From Nitrosarchaeum sp. (lineage in GTDB: Archaea > Thermoproteota > Nitrososphaeria > Nitrososphaerales > Nitrosopumilaceae), in the NCBI GenBank assembly GCA_013140415.1, contig JABFSW010000049.1, positions 1-12,402 of the forward strand: a stretch of 12,402 nucleotides of DNA, read 5' to 3'. The notes beneath the pieces are model-generated. The model was not told the DNA's origin, did not search any database, and was given only the letters and a program-made list of their open reading frames with translations. Each line of letters opens with the position of its first letter. Position 1 is the first letter of the stretch. Positions 1 through 6,843 of the stretch are shown one piece after another. Both the position numbers and the translations under genes were made by a program.

Positions 1-206
1 AACATCCAATGTTCAAAGAAGCAGTAAGAGCATTTATCACTCCAATGATTTCTACACTTTCAATTATGACATTAGCTGAAGATGGTTCTGAAGCTGAAGT
101 CTTGGGATTGGGAATCTCTGTAATTGCCTTAAACTTGGGAATGTATATTGCAGCACCAGCTGTAATTGGATTCAAAGTTCACAAACACTTGAAATCCAGA
201 AAATAA
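1..206 (+). CDS. 3' end of an unrecognised small membrane protein (5' truncated by window)
   Basis: The reading frame is open from the left edge to a TAA stop at 204-206, and the gene probably begins outside the window. A Met codon at 9 is available but need not be the start, because the frame continues upstream of it (His-Pro precede the Met). The visible 67 residues hold two hydrophobic stretches, roughly from VRAFITPMIS to MTLA and from VLGLGISVIA to AAPAVIGF. A short acidic linker (EDGSEAE) separates them, and the end is basic (KVHKHLKSRK). This fits a small integral membrane protein with a cytoplasmic basic tail. I do not recognise the family. The next gene lies 104 bp downstream on the same strand and appears to have its own promoter. 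Confidence 0.6.
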   Translation, partial: HPMFKEAVRAFITPMISTLSIMTLAEDGSEAEVLGLGISVIALNLGMYIAAPAVIGFKVHKHLKSRK

Positions 207-265
207 CTTATAAATTTATTATATTTATCTGCAATTCACAAAAACTGGATAAAATGATCTCAACG

Positions 266-275
266 TTTTTTATAT
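266..275 (+). promoter_or_regulatory. Putative TATA box of the type-3 repeat protein gene
   Basis: The T-rich TATA-like element tttttatat lies about 40 bp before the ATG at 311, which would give a 5' leader of roughly 10-15 nt. It sits inside a 7-bp inverted repeat, atctcaa at 257-263 and ttgagat at 281-287, which could be an operator overlapping the core promoter. No other feature is seen in 207-310. Confidence 0.4.
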
Positions 276-310
276 CGGAATTGAGATAAACACCAGATAG
301 GTAAAAAAAT

Positions 311-1525
311 ATGAAAAACAATACCAAGTCGCTTTTAATCGGTTTCATTTTACTATTCATTTTATTGCCAAATAGTGTATTTGCTCAAGATCCAGACACT
401 GATGGTGACGGTATCCCTGATTCTTCAGATTCTTGTCCAACTGATCCTGAGACAGTTAACGGATTTCAAGATACAGATGGTTGTCCAGATGTAGTTCCTC
501 CACCAACTGACACTGATGGTGACGGTATCCCTGATTCTTCAGACTCTTGTCCAACACAAGATGAAACAGTTAACGGATTTCAAGATACAGATGGTTGTCC
601 AGATGTAGTTCCTCCACCAACTGACACTGATGGTGACGGTATCCCTGATTCTATTGATACATGTGTAACACAATCTGAAACATTGAATGGCTATCAAGAT
701 ACAGATGGTTGCCCTGATACAAATCCCGCAACAACTGACACTGATGGTGACGGTATTTCTGATTCAAATGATCAATGCCCAACACAAGATGAAACAGTTA
801 ACGGTTTTGATGATCTGGATGGTTGTCCAGATGTAGTTCCACCAACTGACACTGATGGTGACGGCATTTCTGATTCAAATGATCAATGTCCAACACAAGC
901 TGAAACAGTTAACGGTAATGATGATCTGGATGGTTGTCCAGATGTAGTAGCACCAAAAGATACTGACAATGATGGAATTGATGATAAAATAGATCAATGT
1001 CCAACACAAGCTGAAACAGTAAATGGATCTGATGACTCAGATGGTTGTCCAGATGTTGTCACTCTTCAAGATTCAGATAAGGATGGAATTATAAATTCTG
1101 CCGATATTTGTCCACGTTCTCCTGAAACATTTAATGGATATGACGATGAGGATGGTTGTCCTGATAATTCACCTATAACTGACTCTGATGGAGATTCAAT
1201 AATCGACACCCTTGATTCTTGTCCAACACAAGCTGAAACAGTAAATGGATCTGATGACTCAGATGGTTGTCCAGATGTTGTCACTCTTCAAGATTCAGAT
1301 AAGGATGGAATTTCAGATGATTATGATAAATGTCCAATTCAATCTGAAACCATAAACAATTATCAAGATACAGATGGGTGTCCCGATATAGTTCCTGCAG
1401 ATGTATCTACACCACAATCAGACTCTGAACAAGACAATTCCATCTTCCAATGGACTGCTGTTATTGCTGCAATTATTACTGCTGCAGGTGCTCTTGGCGC
1501 TGCAAAATTCAGAAAATCCTCATAA
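311..1525 (+). CDS. Secreted thrombospondin type-3 repeat protein with C-terminal membrane anchor
   Basis: This 404-residue protein has a Sec-type signal peptide (residues 1-25, hydrophobic core LLIGFILLFILL, likely cleavage after VFA). Nine tandem thrombospondin type-3 repeats follow (about residues 29-359, 36-38 residues each), then a linker rich in acidic and polar residues, a single transmembrane helix (about 378-398) and a basic tail, KFRKSS. Each repeat has the pattern DTDGDGI-D--D-CP---E--NG--D-DGCPD, with two cysteines and two Asp-rich loops. In this family such loops bind calcium, and such repeats form rigid extracellular stalks, including linkers of OmpA-like proteins. The protein is therefore probably a calcium-stabilised stalk or adhesin at the archaeal surface. 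It lacks a PEFG-CTERM tail, unlike the surface proteins near the right end. Unit 3 has Val in place of the usual Pro after its first Cys. The ATG at 311 is the only start that precedes the signal peptide. Confidence 0.85.
   Translation: MKNNTKSLLIGFILLFILLPNSVFAQDPDTDGDGIPDSSDSCPTDPETVNGFQDTDGCPDVVPPPTDTDGDGIPDSSDSCPTQDETVNGFQDTDGCPDVVPPPTDTDGDGIPDSIDTCVTQSETLNGYQDTDGCPDTNPATTDTDGDGISDSNDQCPTQDETVNGFDDLDGCPDVVPPTDTDGDGISDSNDQCPTQAETVNGNDDLDGCPDVVAPKDTDNDGIDDKIDQCPTQAETVNGSDDSDGCPDVVTLQDSDKDGIINSADICPRSPETFNGYDDEDGCPDNSPITDSDGDSIIDTLDSCPTQAETVNGSDDSDGCPDVVTLQDSDKDGISDDYDKCPIQSETINNYQDTDGCPDIVPADVSTPQSDSEQDNSIFQWTAVIAAIITAAGALGAAKFRKSS
998..1090 (+). repeat. 93-bp exact direct repeat, copy A (partner 1220-1312)
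   Basis: By eye, positions 998-1090 and 1220-1312 match without a mismatch over 93 bp. The offset is 222 bp, or two repeat units of 37 codons. This spans most of unit 6 and the start of unit 7, and points to a recent duplication or conversion of a two-unit block inside the array. Confidence 0.85.
1220..1312 (+). repeat. 93-bp exact direct repeat, copy B (partner 998-1090)
   Basis: This is the second copy of the 93-bp identical block, in units 8 and 9. Sequence on either side differs at once (aa versus ct before the block, ataa versus tcag after it). Confidence 0.85.
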
Positions 1526-1538
1526 ATTCTCTAAATAG

Positions 1539-1550
1539 TTTTTCTTTTTT
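1539..1550 (+). terminator. Oligo-T archaeal terminator after the type-3 repeat gene
   Basis: A tract of eleven T residues interrupted by one C begins 14 bp after the TAA stop. Archaeal RNA polymerase commonly terminates at T-rich tracts of the non-template strand without a hairpin, so this fits intrinsic termination. It is called from composition and position only. Confidence 0.45.
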
Positions 1551-1610
1551 GTTATCTCTTTGATTCCTTTGTTCTATTCTTTAACCAAACATTTAATGCC
1601 AAAAATCCTT

Positions 1611-1678
1611 TTTATAAAAATAATTGGTTTGCACGCCAACAATCCAGAAGGAATCATCCAACGATGGTTCTTTCTGGA
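1611..1678 (+). ncRNA. Candidate small structured RNA: TATA-like box plus 16-bp hairpin
   Basis: A TATA-like tttataaa (1611-1618) is followed, at the spacing expected for transcription start (about 1640), by a strong inverted repeat. Left arm 1643-1658 pairs with right arm 1663-1678 around the 4-nt loop caac. All 16 positions pair if the two G-U wobbles are counted. No ORF covers it. The two wobbles interrupt DNA symmetry but preserve RNA pairing, which favours an RNA role over a DNA-binding site. It could also be a terminator or processing signal, or the relic of a small inverted-repeat element. No homologous RNA family is recognised. Confidence 0.35.
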
Positions 1679-1783
1679 ATTTTAATAAGACTTGAACATT
1701 TGTTTGGTGTCATCCAAAACTCATTATAAATTTACAAAAATTAAAACCTGTTTTCTTTAATTTTCTAGTATTATTACTCTAAG

Positions 1784-1793
1784 TTATTATATT
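1784..1793 (+). promoter_or_regulatory. TATA box for leaderless transcription of the gene at 1814
   Basis: The element ttattatatt is centred about 25 bp before the ATG at 1814, so the predicted transcription start falls on or next to the start codon. No Shine-Dalgarno sequence is visible before the ATG, in keeping with leaderless initiation. Confidence 0.5.
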
Positions 1794-1813
1794 GAAACAA
1801 ACTCGTATTCTTA

Positions 1814-2137
1814 ATGCATATAGAATATGAAGAATTTGCTACCATCGAAGAACTCTTCTTGTATATGGCATCTGCAGCCCCACCTATGAAAAACACAATG
1901 CCAATTAATTCGTATAAGGGTTACATTATGGCATTTATCCCACTCAATCCTGCAAATGGAGATACATATCTTATGATTTATGCTAAAGGTACACTTGAAT
2001 CTGGAATTTATGAATTCGATGTAAATTCAAAGTCTTTCAAGAAAGTTGATGCTATTGAACGAGCAGACAAAAATTACTTTGTTTCTTTAACACCAAAAAG
2101 AAACACTATAGCTGACGAAGCTATTAAAAATCTATAA
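1814..2137 (+). CDS. Small conserved-looking hypothetical protein
   Basis: This 107-residue protein has no signal peptide, membrane helix or cysteine. It begins with an acidic stretch (MHIEYEEFATIEELF). A middle part of alternating hydrophobic and polar residues (GYIMAFIPLN, DTYLMIYAKG, GIYEFDVNSK) would suit a small beta-rich or alpha/beta cytoplasmic fold. I do not recognise a family and assign no function. The start is supported by a TATA box at the right distance for a leaderless message. The stop overlaps the stop region of the opposite-strand radical SAM gene by 6 bp (2132-2137), so the two genes converge with no space between them. Base composition is like its neighbours. Confidence 0.65.
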   Translation: MHIEYEEFATIEELFLYMASAAPPMKNTMPINSYKGYIMAFIPLNPANGDTYLMIYAKGTLESGIYEFDVNSKSFKKVDAIERADKNYFVSLTPKRNTIADEAIKNL

Positions 2138-3718
2138 TTTCTTTGTTAGAATTTTAGGGGCAGAAATTGATCTACTTCTAGCATATTTGTCGATTATTTC
2201 ATCTGGAGTTCGTCCATTGAATAGATCTTTACATAAACCTCTCAGATATCTCATAATTGCCCATGTACCTGCTTTTAGAATTCCATACATGAATACTTTC
2301 ATTGGTGGGCCGTATGTTTTATTTCTGAGAATAATTGGAATGATGTCATTGATAACTCGAAGATTATTTTCCCAACATTTCCAAAATAATGTAAACTGTG
2401 CCTCATTCAAGTTTCCAAAATGCATAGAATTCTTTTCACTAAAGTCTTGGTAAAGTAACGGAGCAACCAATCCTCTAAAATTCATTGCTCTAAAGTCACT
2501 CATCATATCAATTGTATATTGAACATCATCTGGAGTCTCATCTGGCCAACCTATGATGATTGTTGCAGCTGGGAACCAGTGATTTTTATTTAAAATTTTT
2601 GCACCTTCTATTACTACACTACCCCATTCTTCAGGTGCAAATGGTCTTGTTTTTACACCAAGATGTTTCTTTACCATATTTGGTGCAACTGTTTCAATTC
2701 CCAAATTTGTTGCAAGCCATCTGCCGGTTTCATCTTGTTTGTTAATCATTGAAATTTGTCGCATTAATTCTGGGTCTGCTGCAACTGCTGAGAAAGTCAT
2801 ATGTGTTGTTCCAATAAAGTTGGCTCCTAATCCTTTAAGGCCTTTCCAAAGTTCTGTAATTGCATCTCTGTTTGGAATAAAATCTCTGTTGTCACATCCA
2901 TAAAGTAGCATCTCATCAGAATGCAACCAAACAGAATCAAATCCGTAATCTAGGTTAATCTTTGCTTCATGTTGTAATCTTTCTAATGGCAGATCTTTTT
3001 TTGATCTCTTATTTACATCACAAAAGTCACAACCTCTACCACAACCTCTCATTGCTTCGATGAGAGAATTTATTGTAGGTCCTTCAATAACTGGGATATT
3101 TTGTATGTTCTTTACAAAACAATGCATTAGTTCTGGTGCATCACCTTTTTCTAAATCATGAAATAAGTCTAATGCTAATTCATCTGCTTCTCCCACTACA
3201 ACTGTATCAATTCCATGAATTTGCATTCTATCTGATTTTGCTAACTCCCATGCACCGTTTCCACCAACTACTACATGAAAATCATATTTCTTTTTTAGTT
3301 GAATGATACTGGCACACATTTTTTTGAATTTCATTGCAACGTATGATAATTTTTCAGGTGACATAGTTGTTGTAACTGGTGCCATTCCAAGAGGATCCAT
3401 CACATTAATTCCAACCACTTTAGTATCTGGGCCAATTGATTTTTCTAACATCTCTGGATTTGCAATAAAGACTTCATCGCGTCTGTATCCTTGTAGTAAT
3501 GCACTCTCCACTCTTCTTAATCCGACTTGAGCAACTTTTGACTCGCCTGTAATTGGGTCTGTTTCAACAGGTGGGCAGAAAACTTTGTCAAAAACCCATT
3601 CTGGAAGTACTTCATATGGTCCACACGCAATAAATCCATAAAGAAAATTCCCTCTATAATTTGTCATTAAACTACGATCAGCAGTGAGTACAATTCGTTT
3701 TCCAGCCAATATTAACAA
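2132..3718 (-). CDS. B12-binding-type radical SAM enzyme (possible tetraether-lipid-modifying class)
   Basis: The 528 residues hold a cobalamin-binding-like N-terminal region (about 100-190, with VVVGGNGAWELA and TVVVGEADE) and then a radical SAM core. The core carries the [4Fe-4S] motif CGRGCDFC (C226, C230, C233; spacing CX3CX2C). The canonical DxHxxG cobalamin ligand motif is absent, as in many members of this class. Further core features are GFDSVWLHSDEM (about 259-270) and the strand TIIIGWPDETPDD (about 386-398). No rubredoxin-like cysteine cluster is seen. The architecture matches archaeal enzymes that act on unactivated carbons, such as the GDGT ring synthases GrsA/GrsB, but the substrate cannot be read from the sequence. 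The start is uncertain. TTG at 3718 is used here, but the TATA box makes the TTG at 3709 (Ala-Gly-Lys-Arg follows) at least as likely. ATG at 3667 would remove the RIVLTADRSLM segment. Confidence 0.8.
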   Translation of the reverse strand: MLILAGKRIVLTADRSLMTNYRGNFLYGFIACGPYEVLPEWVFDKVFCPPVETDPITGESKVAQVGLRRVESALLQGYRRDEVFIANPEMLEKSIGPDTKVVGINVMDPLGMAPVTTTMSPEKLSYVAMKFKKMCASIIQLKKKYDFHVVVGGNGAWELAKSDRMQIHGIDTVVVGEADELALDLFHDLEKGDAPELMHCFVKNIQNIPVIEGPTINSLIEAMRGCGRGCDFCDVNKRSKKDLPLERLQHEAKINLDYGFDSVWLHSDEMLLYGCDNRDFIPNRDAITELWKGLKGLGANFIGTTHMTFSAVAADPELMRQISMINKQDETGRWLATNLGIETVAPNMVKKHLGVKTRPFAPEEWGSVVIEGAKILNKNHWFPAATIIIGWPDETPDDVQYTIDMMSDFRAMNFRGLVAPLLYQDFSEKNSMHFGNLNEAQFTLFWKCWENNLRVINDIIPIILRNKTYGPPMKVFMYGILKAGTWAIMRYLRGLCKDLFNGRTPDEIIDKYARSRSISAPKILTKKL

Positions 3719-3734
3719 GATTCGTTCTTGTATG

Positions 3735-3742
3735 GTATATAT
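3735..3742 (-). promoter_or_regulatory. TATA box of the radical SAM gene
   Basis: On the minus strand the element reads atatatacc. Its centre lies about 25-30 bp before the TTG at 3709, and only about 20 bp before the TTG at 3718. It gives the gene a promoter separate from the larB transcript, which ends 46 bp upstream of it. Confidence 0.4.
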
Positions 3743-3787
3743 GATTTACGAGGTAACCTGACCGCATAATTTTCTAAATTATTAATT

Positions 3788-4570
3788 TCATCTTGTTCTG
3801 TTTTTTTGTACTGCTCTATTTGCAATATTTGCTGCTATCGCACCAGCTGCAATTCCGTTGTCTATGTTGACTACTGATAATCCCAATGAACAACTTTGCA
3901 GCATTGATGCAAGGGCCGCAATTCCTTTTCCACCATAACCATATCCCGCCGATGTAGGTATTCCAATTACTGGAATATCTACCATTGATGAAACCAACGT
4001 TGCTAGCGCTCCTTCCATTCCAGCAGCTACAATTATACAATCTACTTCATCTCCTATCATTTTTTTCAAAATTGGAAAAATTCTCTGAATTCCTGCAACT
4101 CCTACATCGTAACTAGAAATGCATTTGCAATTCATTGCCTCACACATCAACCTCGATTCTTCAGCAACTCCTATGTCTGATGTTCCAGCTGTAAGTATGC
4201 CTATTTTCCCACCCTCAAATTTTATTGGGTTTTTAAAAAGTAATATTGTTGATGAATTTTTTCCAGTTTTGACTTTCACTTTTAATTTTTTTGCAAACGA
4301 TAAAATTTTTGAATAATCACCTTTATTGATTCTTGAAACTACAACTGAGTTTGTTTTCTCTAGTGTTTTTTTAATTATTTTTTTAATTTCATCTAATTTT
4401 TTAGTTTCTGCAAAAACTACTTCTGGTATCCCTTTTCTTTTCCTTCTATTTATGTCGATTTTGGCAATGCCTTCTATTTTTTCAATTGAATATAGTGATA
4501 ATAGCTTTTTTGCATTATTTACTGAAATTTTTCCTTTTTCCAGAGACTCTAAAATTTCATGAATTTCCAA
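3788..4570 (-). CDS. larB: LarB, pyridinium-3,5-biscarboxylate mononucleotide synthase (NPN cofactor)
   Basis: LarB carboxylates the pyridinium ring of nicotinic acid adenine dinucleotide at C5 and hydrolyses the phosphoanhydride, the first step to the nickel-pincer nucleotide. The 260 residues show a variable N-terminal helical domain (1-115) and a PurE/AIR-carboxylase-like C-terminal domain. Family signatures are GILTAGTSDIGVAEE (124-138), AAGMEGALATLVSSMVDIP (182-200), IGIPTSAGYGYGGKG and SMLQSCSLGLSVVNIDNG. C227 in MLQSC matches the position of the catalytic cysteine in characterised LarB. Length is normal for the family. The start is TTG at 4570. The in-frame stop upstream is the mdh TAA itself, and the nearby ATG is out of frame. 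It lies 33 bp behind mdh on the same strand, so the two are probably cotranscribed. The other Lar genes are divergent, beginning at 5611. Confidence 0.93.
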   Translation of the reverse strand: MEIHEILESLEKGKISVNNAKKLLSLYSIEKIEGIAKIDINRRKRKGIPEVVFAETKKLDEIKKIIKKTLEKTNSVVVSRINKGDYSKILSFAKKLKVKVKTGKNSSTILLFKNPIKFEGGKIGILTAGTSDIGVAEESRLMCEAMNCKCISSYDVGVAGIQRIFPILKKMIGDEVDCIIVAAGMEGALATLVSSMVDIPVIGIPTSAGYGYGGKGIAALASMLQSCSLGLSVVNIDNGIAAGAIAANIANRAVQKNRTR

Positions 4571-4603
4571 TGATATTTCATATTTATTTGAATAAAAAAA
4601 TGC

Positions 4604-5518
4604 TTAGATTTGTATGCCTGAAATTGCACTCTTTACACTTTGTACTCCAGTATCAAATACCTGTCTTTCTTCAGCATTTAGTTCTAACTCGATTATTTTT
4701 TCAATGCCATTCTTTCCAATTACTGCTGGAACTCCTATTGTTACATCTGAATGACCATATTCTCCATCAAGATATGTTGCAACAGGTATCACTTGTTTTC
4801 TATTTCTTACCACTGATTCAATCATTGCAGAAATTGCATTTCCTGGTGCATGTACTGTTGCACCTTTTAATTCGATAACCTTGGCTGCAACTTGTTTTGT
4901 GTTTTGGACAAGTTCATCTACTTTTTGTTTTGGAAGAAGTGAAGAAAGTGGAATTCCTGAAACTGAGGAGAATCTTGGTAGAGGTAACATATTTTCACCA
5001 TGTTCTCCAATCACAAGCGCTCTAATGGAATCACGAGAATGTCCAGTGGCTTCATGTATAAATTGCTTGAATCTGGATAAATCTAACATTCCACCCATTC
5101 CAAATATTCTGCTTCTATCAAATCCTGAAACCTTGTAAGTAACATATGCCATTGGATCAAGTGGATTTGTCACCGGAATTATCATAGAATCATTGGCATA
5201 TTTTTTGATATTTTCTACAACGCTTTTAACAACAGTTGCATTAATTTTTAAAAGATCCATTCTTGTCATTCCTGGTTTTCTTCCAGAGCCTGCTACTACT
5301 ACTACTATATTGGAACCTTTCATATCTGCAAAATTATTTGAACCCTTTACTTCTACATCAATTCCTTGTTCTGATAACATATGATTGATATCCATTGCTT
5401 CACCTTGTGGTAACCCCTCTGCAACATCAAGTAATAATATTTGATCATCTAATCGCTTTAATGCTGAAAATAAAGCTGCATCTCCACCAACTTTTCCTGA
5501 ACCTATTATTGTAATCAT
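4604..5518 (-). CDS. mdh: Malate dehydrogenase (LDH/MDH superfamily)
   Basis: This 304-residue NAD(P)-dependent 2-hydroxyacid dehydrogenase interconverts malate and oxaloacetate in central carbon metabolism. Visible motifs are the Rossmann loop [11 protein letters not shown] (5-15), Asp31 at the end of the second strand (favouring NAD), [12 protein letters not shown] (79-90), TNPLDPMAY (117-125), LDLSRF with the Asp-Arg pair (145-150), and the catalytic His in [10 protein letters not shown] (171-180). Arg80 just before KPG is the residue that marks malate specificity; lactate dehydrogenases have Gln there. The ATG at 5518 leads straight into the nucleotide-binding strand and follows a TATA-like element at leaderless spacing. 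It precedes larB by 33 bp and faces larC across 92 bp. This links it to a nickel-pincer cofactor locus and suggests, by inference only, that the NPN client may handle malate or a related acid. Confidence 0.92.
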   Translation of the reverse strand: MITIIGSGKVGGDAALFSALKRLDDQILLLDVAEGLPQGEAMDINHMLSEQGIDVEVKGSNNFADMKGSNIVVVVAGSGRKPGMTRMDLLKINATVVKSVVENIKKYANDSMIIPVTNPLDPMAYVTYKVSGFDRSRIFGMGGMLDLSRFKQFIHEATGHSRDSIRALVIGEHGENMLPLPRFSSVSGIPLSSLLPKQKVDELVQNTKQVAAKVIELKGATVHAPGNAISAMIESVVRNRKQVIPVATYLDGEYGHSDVTIGVPAVIGKNGIEKIIELELNAEERQVFDTGVQSVKSAISGIQI

Positions 5519-5540
5519 AAATTGAGCTGTTGATTTTCAA

Positions 5541-5548
5541 TAATTAAA
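5541..5548 (-). promoter_or_regulatory. TATA-like element of the mdh-larB unit
   Basis: The minus strand reads tttaatta, centred about 27 bp before the mdh ATG at 5518, so transcription would start at or next to the start codon. It shares the 92-bp divergent spacer with the larC promoter, so a regulator binding between 5519 and 5610 could control both arms of the locus. Confidence 0.4.
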
Positions 5549-5580
5549 TCTAATGAAGTTTTTTCTCTATTTAGATAGAA

Positions 5581-5588
5581 TTTATATG
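5581..5588 (+). promoter_or_regulatory. TATA box of the larC-larE-desulfurase operon
   Basis: The element tttatatg is centred about 26 bp before the ATG at 5611. No Shine-Dalgarno sequence lies between them, which predicts a leaderless larC message. Confidence 0.5.
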
Positions 5589-5610
5589 CATTTTTAGTAA
5601 TTTTCAATCT

Positions 5611-6843
5611 ATGGTTGTTGTTATAGATCCTCAAATTGCAGGCATATCTGGTGATATGCTTCTTTGCTCTTTAGTGGATCTGGGTGCAAATAAAGTCAAA
5701 ATTCTTAACGGTATTAAACTATCTGAAAAATTTCTACCAAATTCCATCATTAAACAAATTGACTTTAGAAAAATCGAGAAACATGGTATAGAAGCGACTG
5801 CACTATTTTTAGAAATTGATGAAAATGTTCATGAACGAAAGGGCATTGAAATAAAAAAAGCAATTATGGATTTAGCAAAAGAGATTGGTCTTTCTAATAG
5901 AGCAAAAGTTTTTGCAGAATCTTGTATTGACACACTAATTTCTTCTGAATCAAAAATTCATGGTATCCCTATAGATTCGGTTCATTTTCACGAGGCATCT
6001 AGTATTGATACTTTGATAGATATTGTTGGAATTGCAATCGCAGTAGATGATTTAGGTATGTTTGATGAAGAAATTATTTGTATGCCTATTGCAGTAGGTG
6101 GAGGAAACATGACTTTTTCCCACGGTACTATGTCTAATCCAGCAAGTGCTATTCTTGAAATCTTAAAAAATTCTAGATTATCGATTTATGGTGGTCAAGT
6201 AAAAGATGAATTGACTACTCCTACGGGCGCTAGTATTCTTGTAAATCTTTCAAAAACTTCCATGGATTATTATCCGTTAATGCAGATAACCTCTATTGGT
6301 TATGGTGCAGGAAAAAAAGACTTTGATGAATTTTCAAATGTGTTAAAGATTGTAAAAGGAACCCAAAAAAATAATTTTCAATTAGATTCTGTTAAAATTC
6401 TAGAAACAAATGTTGATGATGTATCTGGAGAAATCATGGGCAATCTAATTGAAAAAATTATGAATACAGGCGCCAAAGATGTTTCTATTTACCATGGTAT
6501 TACAAAAAAAGGAAGACCAACAAATCTCATATCTGTAATTTGTGATGATGCTTTTGTACATGAAATTATGGATATCTTGGTAATTGAAACTGGAACTTTG
6601 GGAATTCGTGTAACCACTTCAAATCGTTTCATCATTCCAAGAACAACTCATGACGTTAAATTAATTCTTGATGGAAAAGAATTTGTAGTAAAATACAAAG
6701 TTTCATCCTTTAAAGGAAAAAACAACTTCAAAATTGAATTTGATGACTTAAAATTAATTGCAAATACATTAAACAAGTCAATAAAGGAAACAGAATCATT
6801 GATTAGAACAGAAATTATGCAATTAGGTATTGATTATGGCTAA
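5611..6843 (+). CDS. larC: LarC, nickel-inserting NPN cofactor synthase (DUF111)
   Basis: LarC inserts nickel into pyridinium-3,5-bisthiocarboxylate mononucleotide in a CTP-dependent reaction, completing the nickel-pincer nucleotide. The 410 residues carry the family marks in order: IDPQIAGISGDMLLCSLVDLG (5-25, start of the family), VHFHEASSIDTLIDIVG (124-140), PIAVGGG then SHGTMSNPA, TTPTGASIL (202-210), ETNVDDVSGE (265-274) and KKGRPTNLISVICDD (299-313). Length is typical of the full protein. The reading frame is continuous, so the frameshift between LarC1 and LarC2 known from Lactobacillus is not needed here. It is the first gene of the plus-strand operon, and its last 8 bp overlap the larE start, which suggests coupled translation. 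His and Asp residues in the HFHE and VDD motifs are plausible nickel or nucleotide ligands, inferred from conservation. Confidence 0.93.
   Translation: MVVVIDPQIAGISGDMLLCSLVDLGANKVKILNGIKLSEKFLPNSIIKQIDFRKIEKHGIEATALFLEIDENVHERKGIEIKKAIMDLAKEIGLSNRAKVFAESCIDTLISSESKIHGIPIDSVHFHEASSIDTLIDIVGIAIAVDDLGMFDEEIICMPIAVGGGNMTFSHGTMSNPASAILEILKNSRLSIYGGQVKDELTTPTGASILVNLSKTSMDYYPLMQITSIGYGAGKKDFDEFSNVLKIVKGTQKNNFQLDSVKILETNVDDVSGEIMGNLIEKIMNTGAKDVSIYHGITKKGRPTNLISVICDDAFVHEIMDILVIETGTLGIRVTTSNRFIIPRTTHDVKLILDGKEFVVKYKVSSFKGKNNFKIEFDDLKLIANTLNKSIKETESLIRTEIMQLGIDYG

Larger units (their letters stand above)
395..1387 (+). repeat. Nine tandem ~111-114 bp units encoding type-3 calcium-binding repeats
   Basis: The first three units are 114 bp apart (starting at 395, 509 and 623), and units 1 and 2 are almost identical at DNA level. 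Later units have diverged to 36-37 codons. The array is in-frame coding DNA with no unrelated spacers, so it is not a CRISPR. Some units are recent copies, and others have drifted while keeping the Asp and Cys positions. Confidence 0.9.

Noticed and set aside
1066..1284. Minus-strand open frame inside the type-3 repeat array
   Set aside because: It mirrors the Ser/Asp-rich repeats and exists only because the array lacks stops on the other strand.
395..1387. Possible CRISPR array because of regular repeated DNA
   Set aside because: Units are directly adjacent, in frame, of 108-114 bp and encode a known calcium-binding repeat; there are no unique spacers.
1526..1813. tRNA or box C/D RNA in the intergenic gap
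   Set aside because: No cloverleaf and no paired C and D boxes could be found around the single long hairpin.
4571..4603. In-frame readthrough fusion of mdh and larB, since the 33-bp gap has no further stop
   Set aside because: The mdh TAA is intact, both proteins end and begin at normal family positions, and a stop-free 33-bp gap is expected by chance.
4486..4878. Plus-strand open frame of 130 codons across the mdh-larB junction
   Set aside because: It is antisense to two well-supported enzymes, has a biased Leu/Phe/His composition and no promoter; it is a shadow frame.
4604..5518. Lactate dehydrogenase instead of malate dehydrogenase
   Set aside because: Arg80 in GRKPGMTR stands where lactate dehydrogenases have Gln; this predicts malate/oxaloacetate specificity.
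5611..6843. Programmed frameshift in larC as in Lactobacillus
   Set aside because: The frame is continuous through both parts of the protein, with all family motifs in one ORF.
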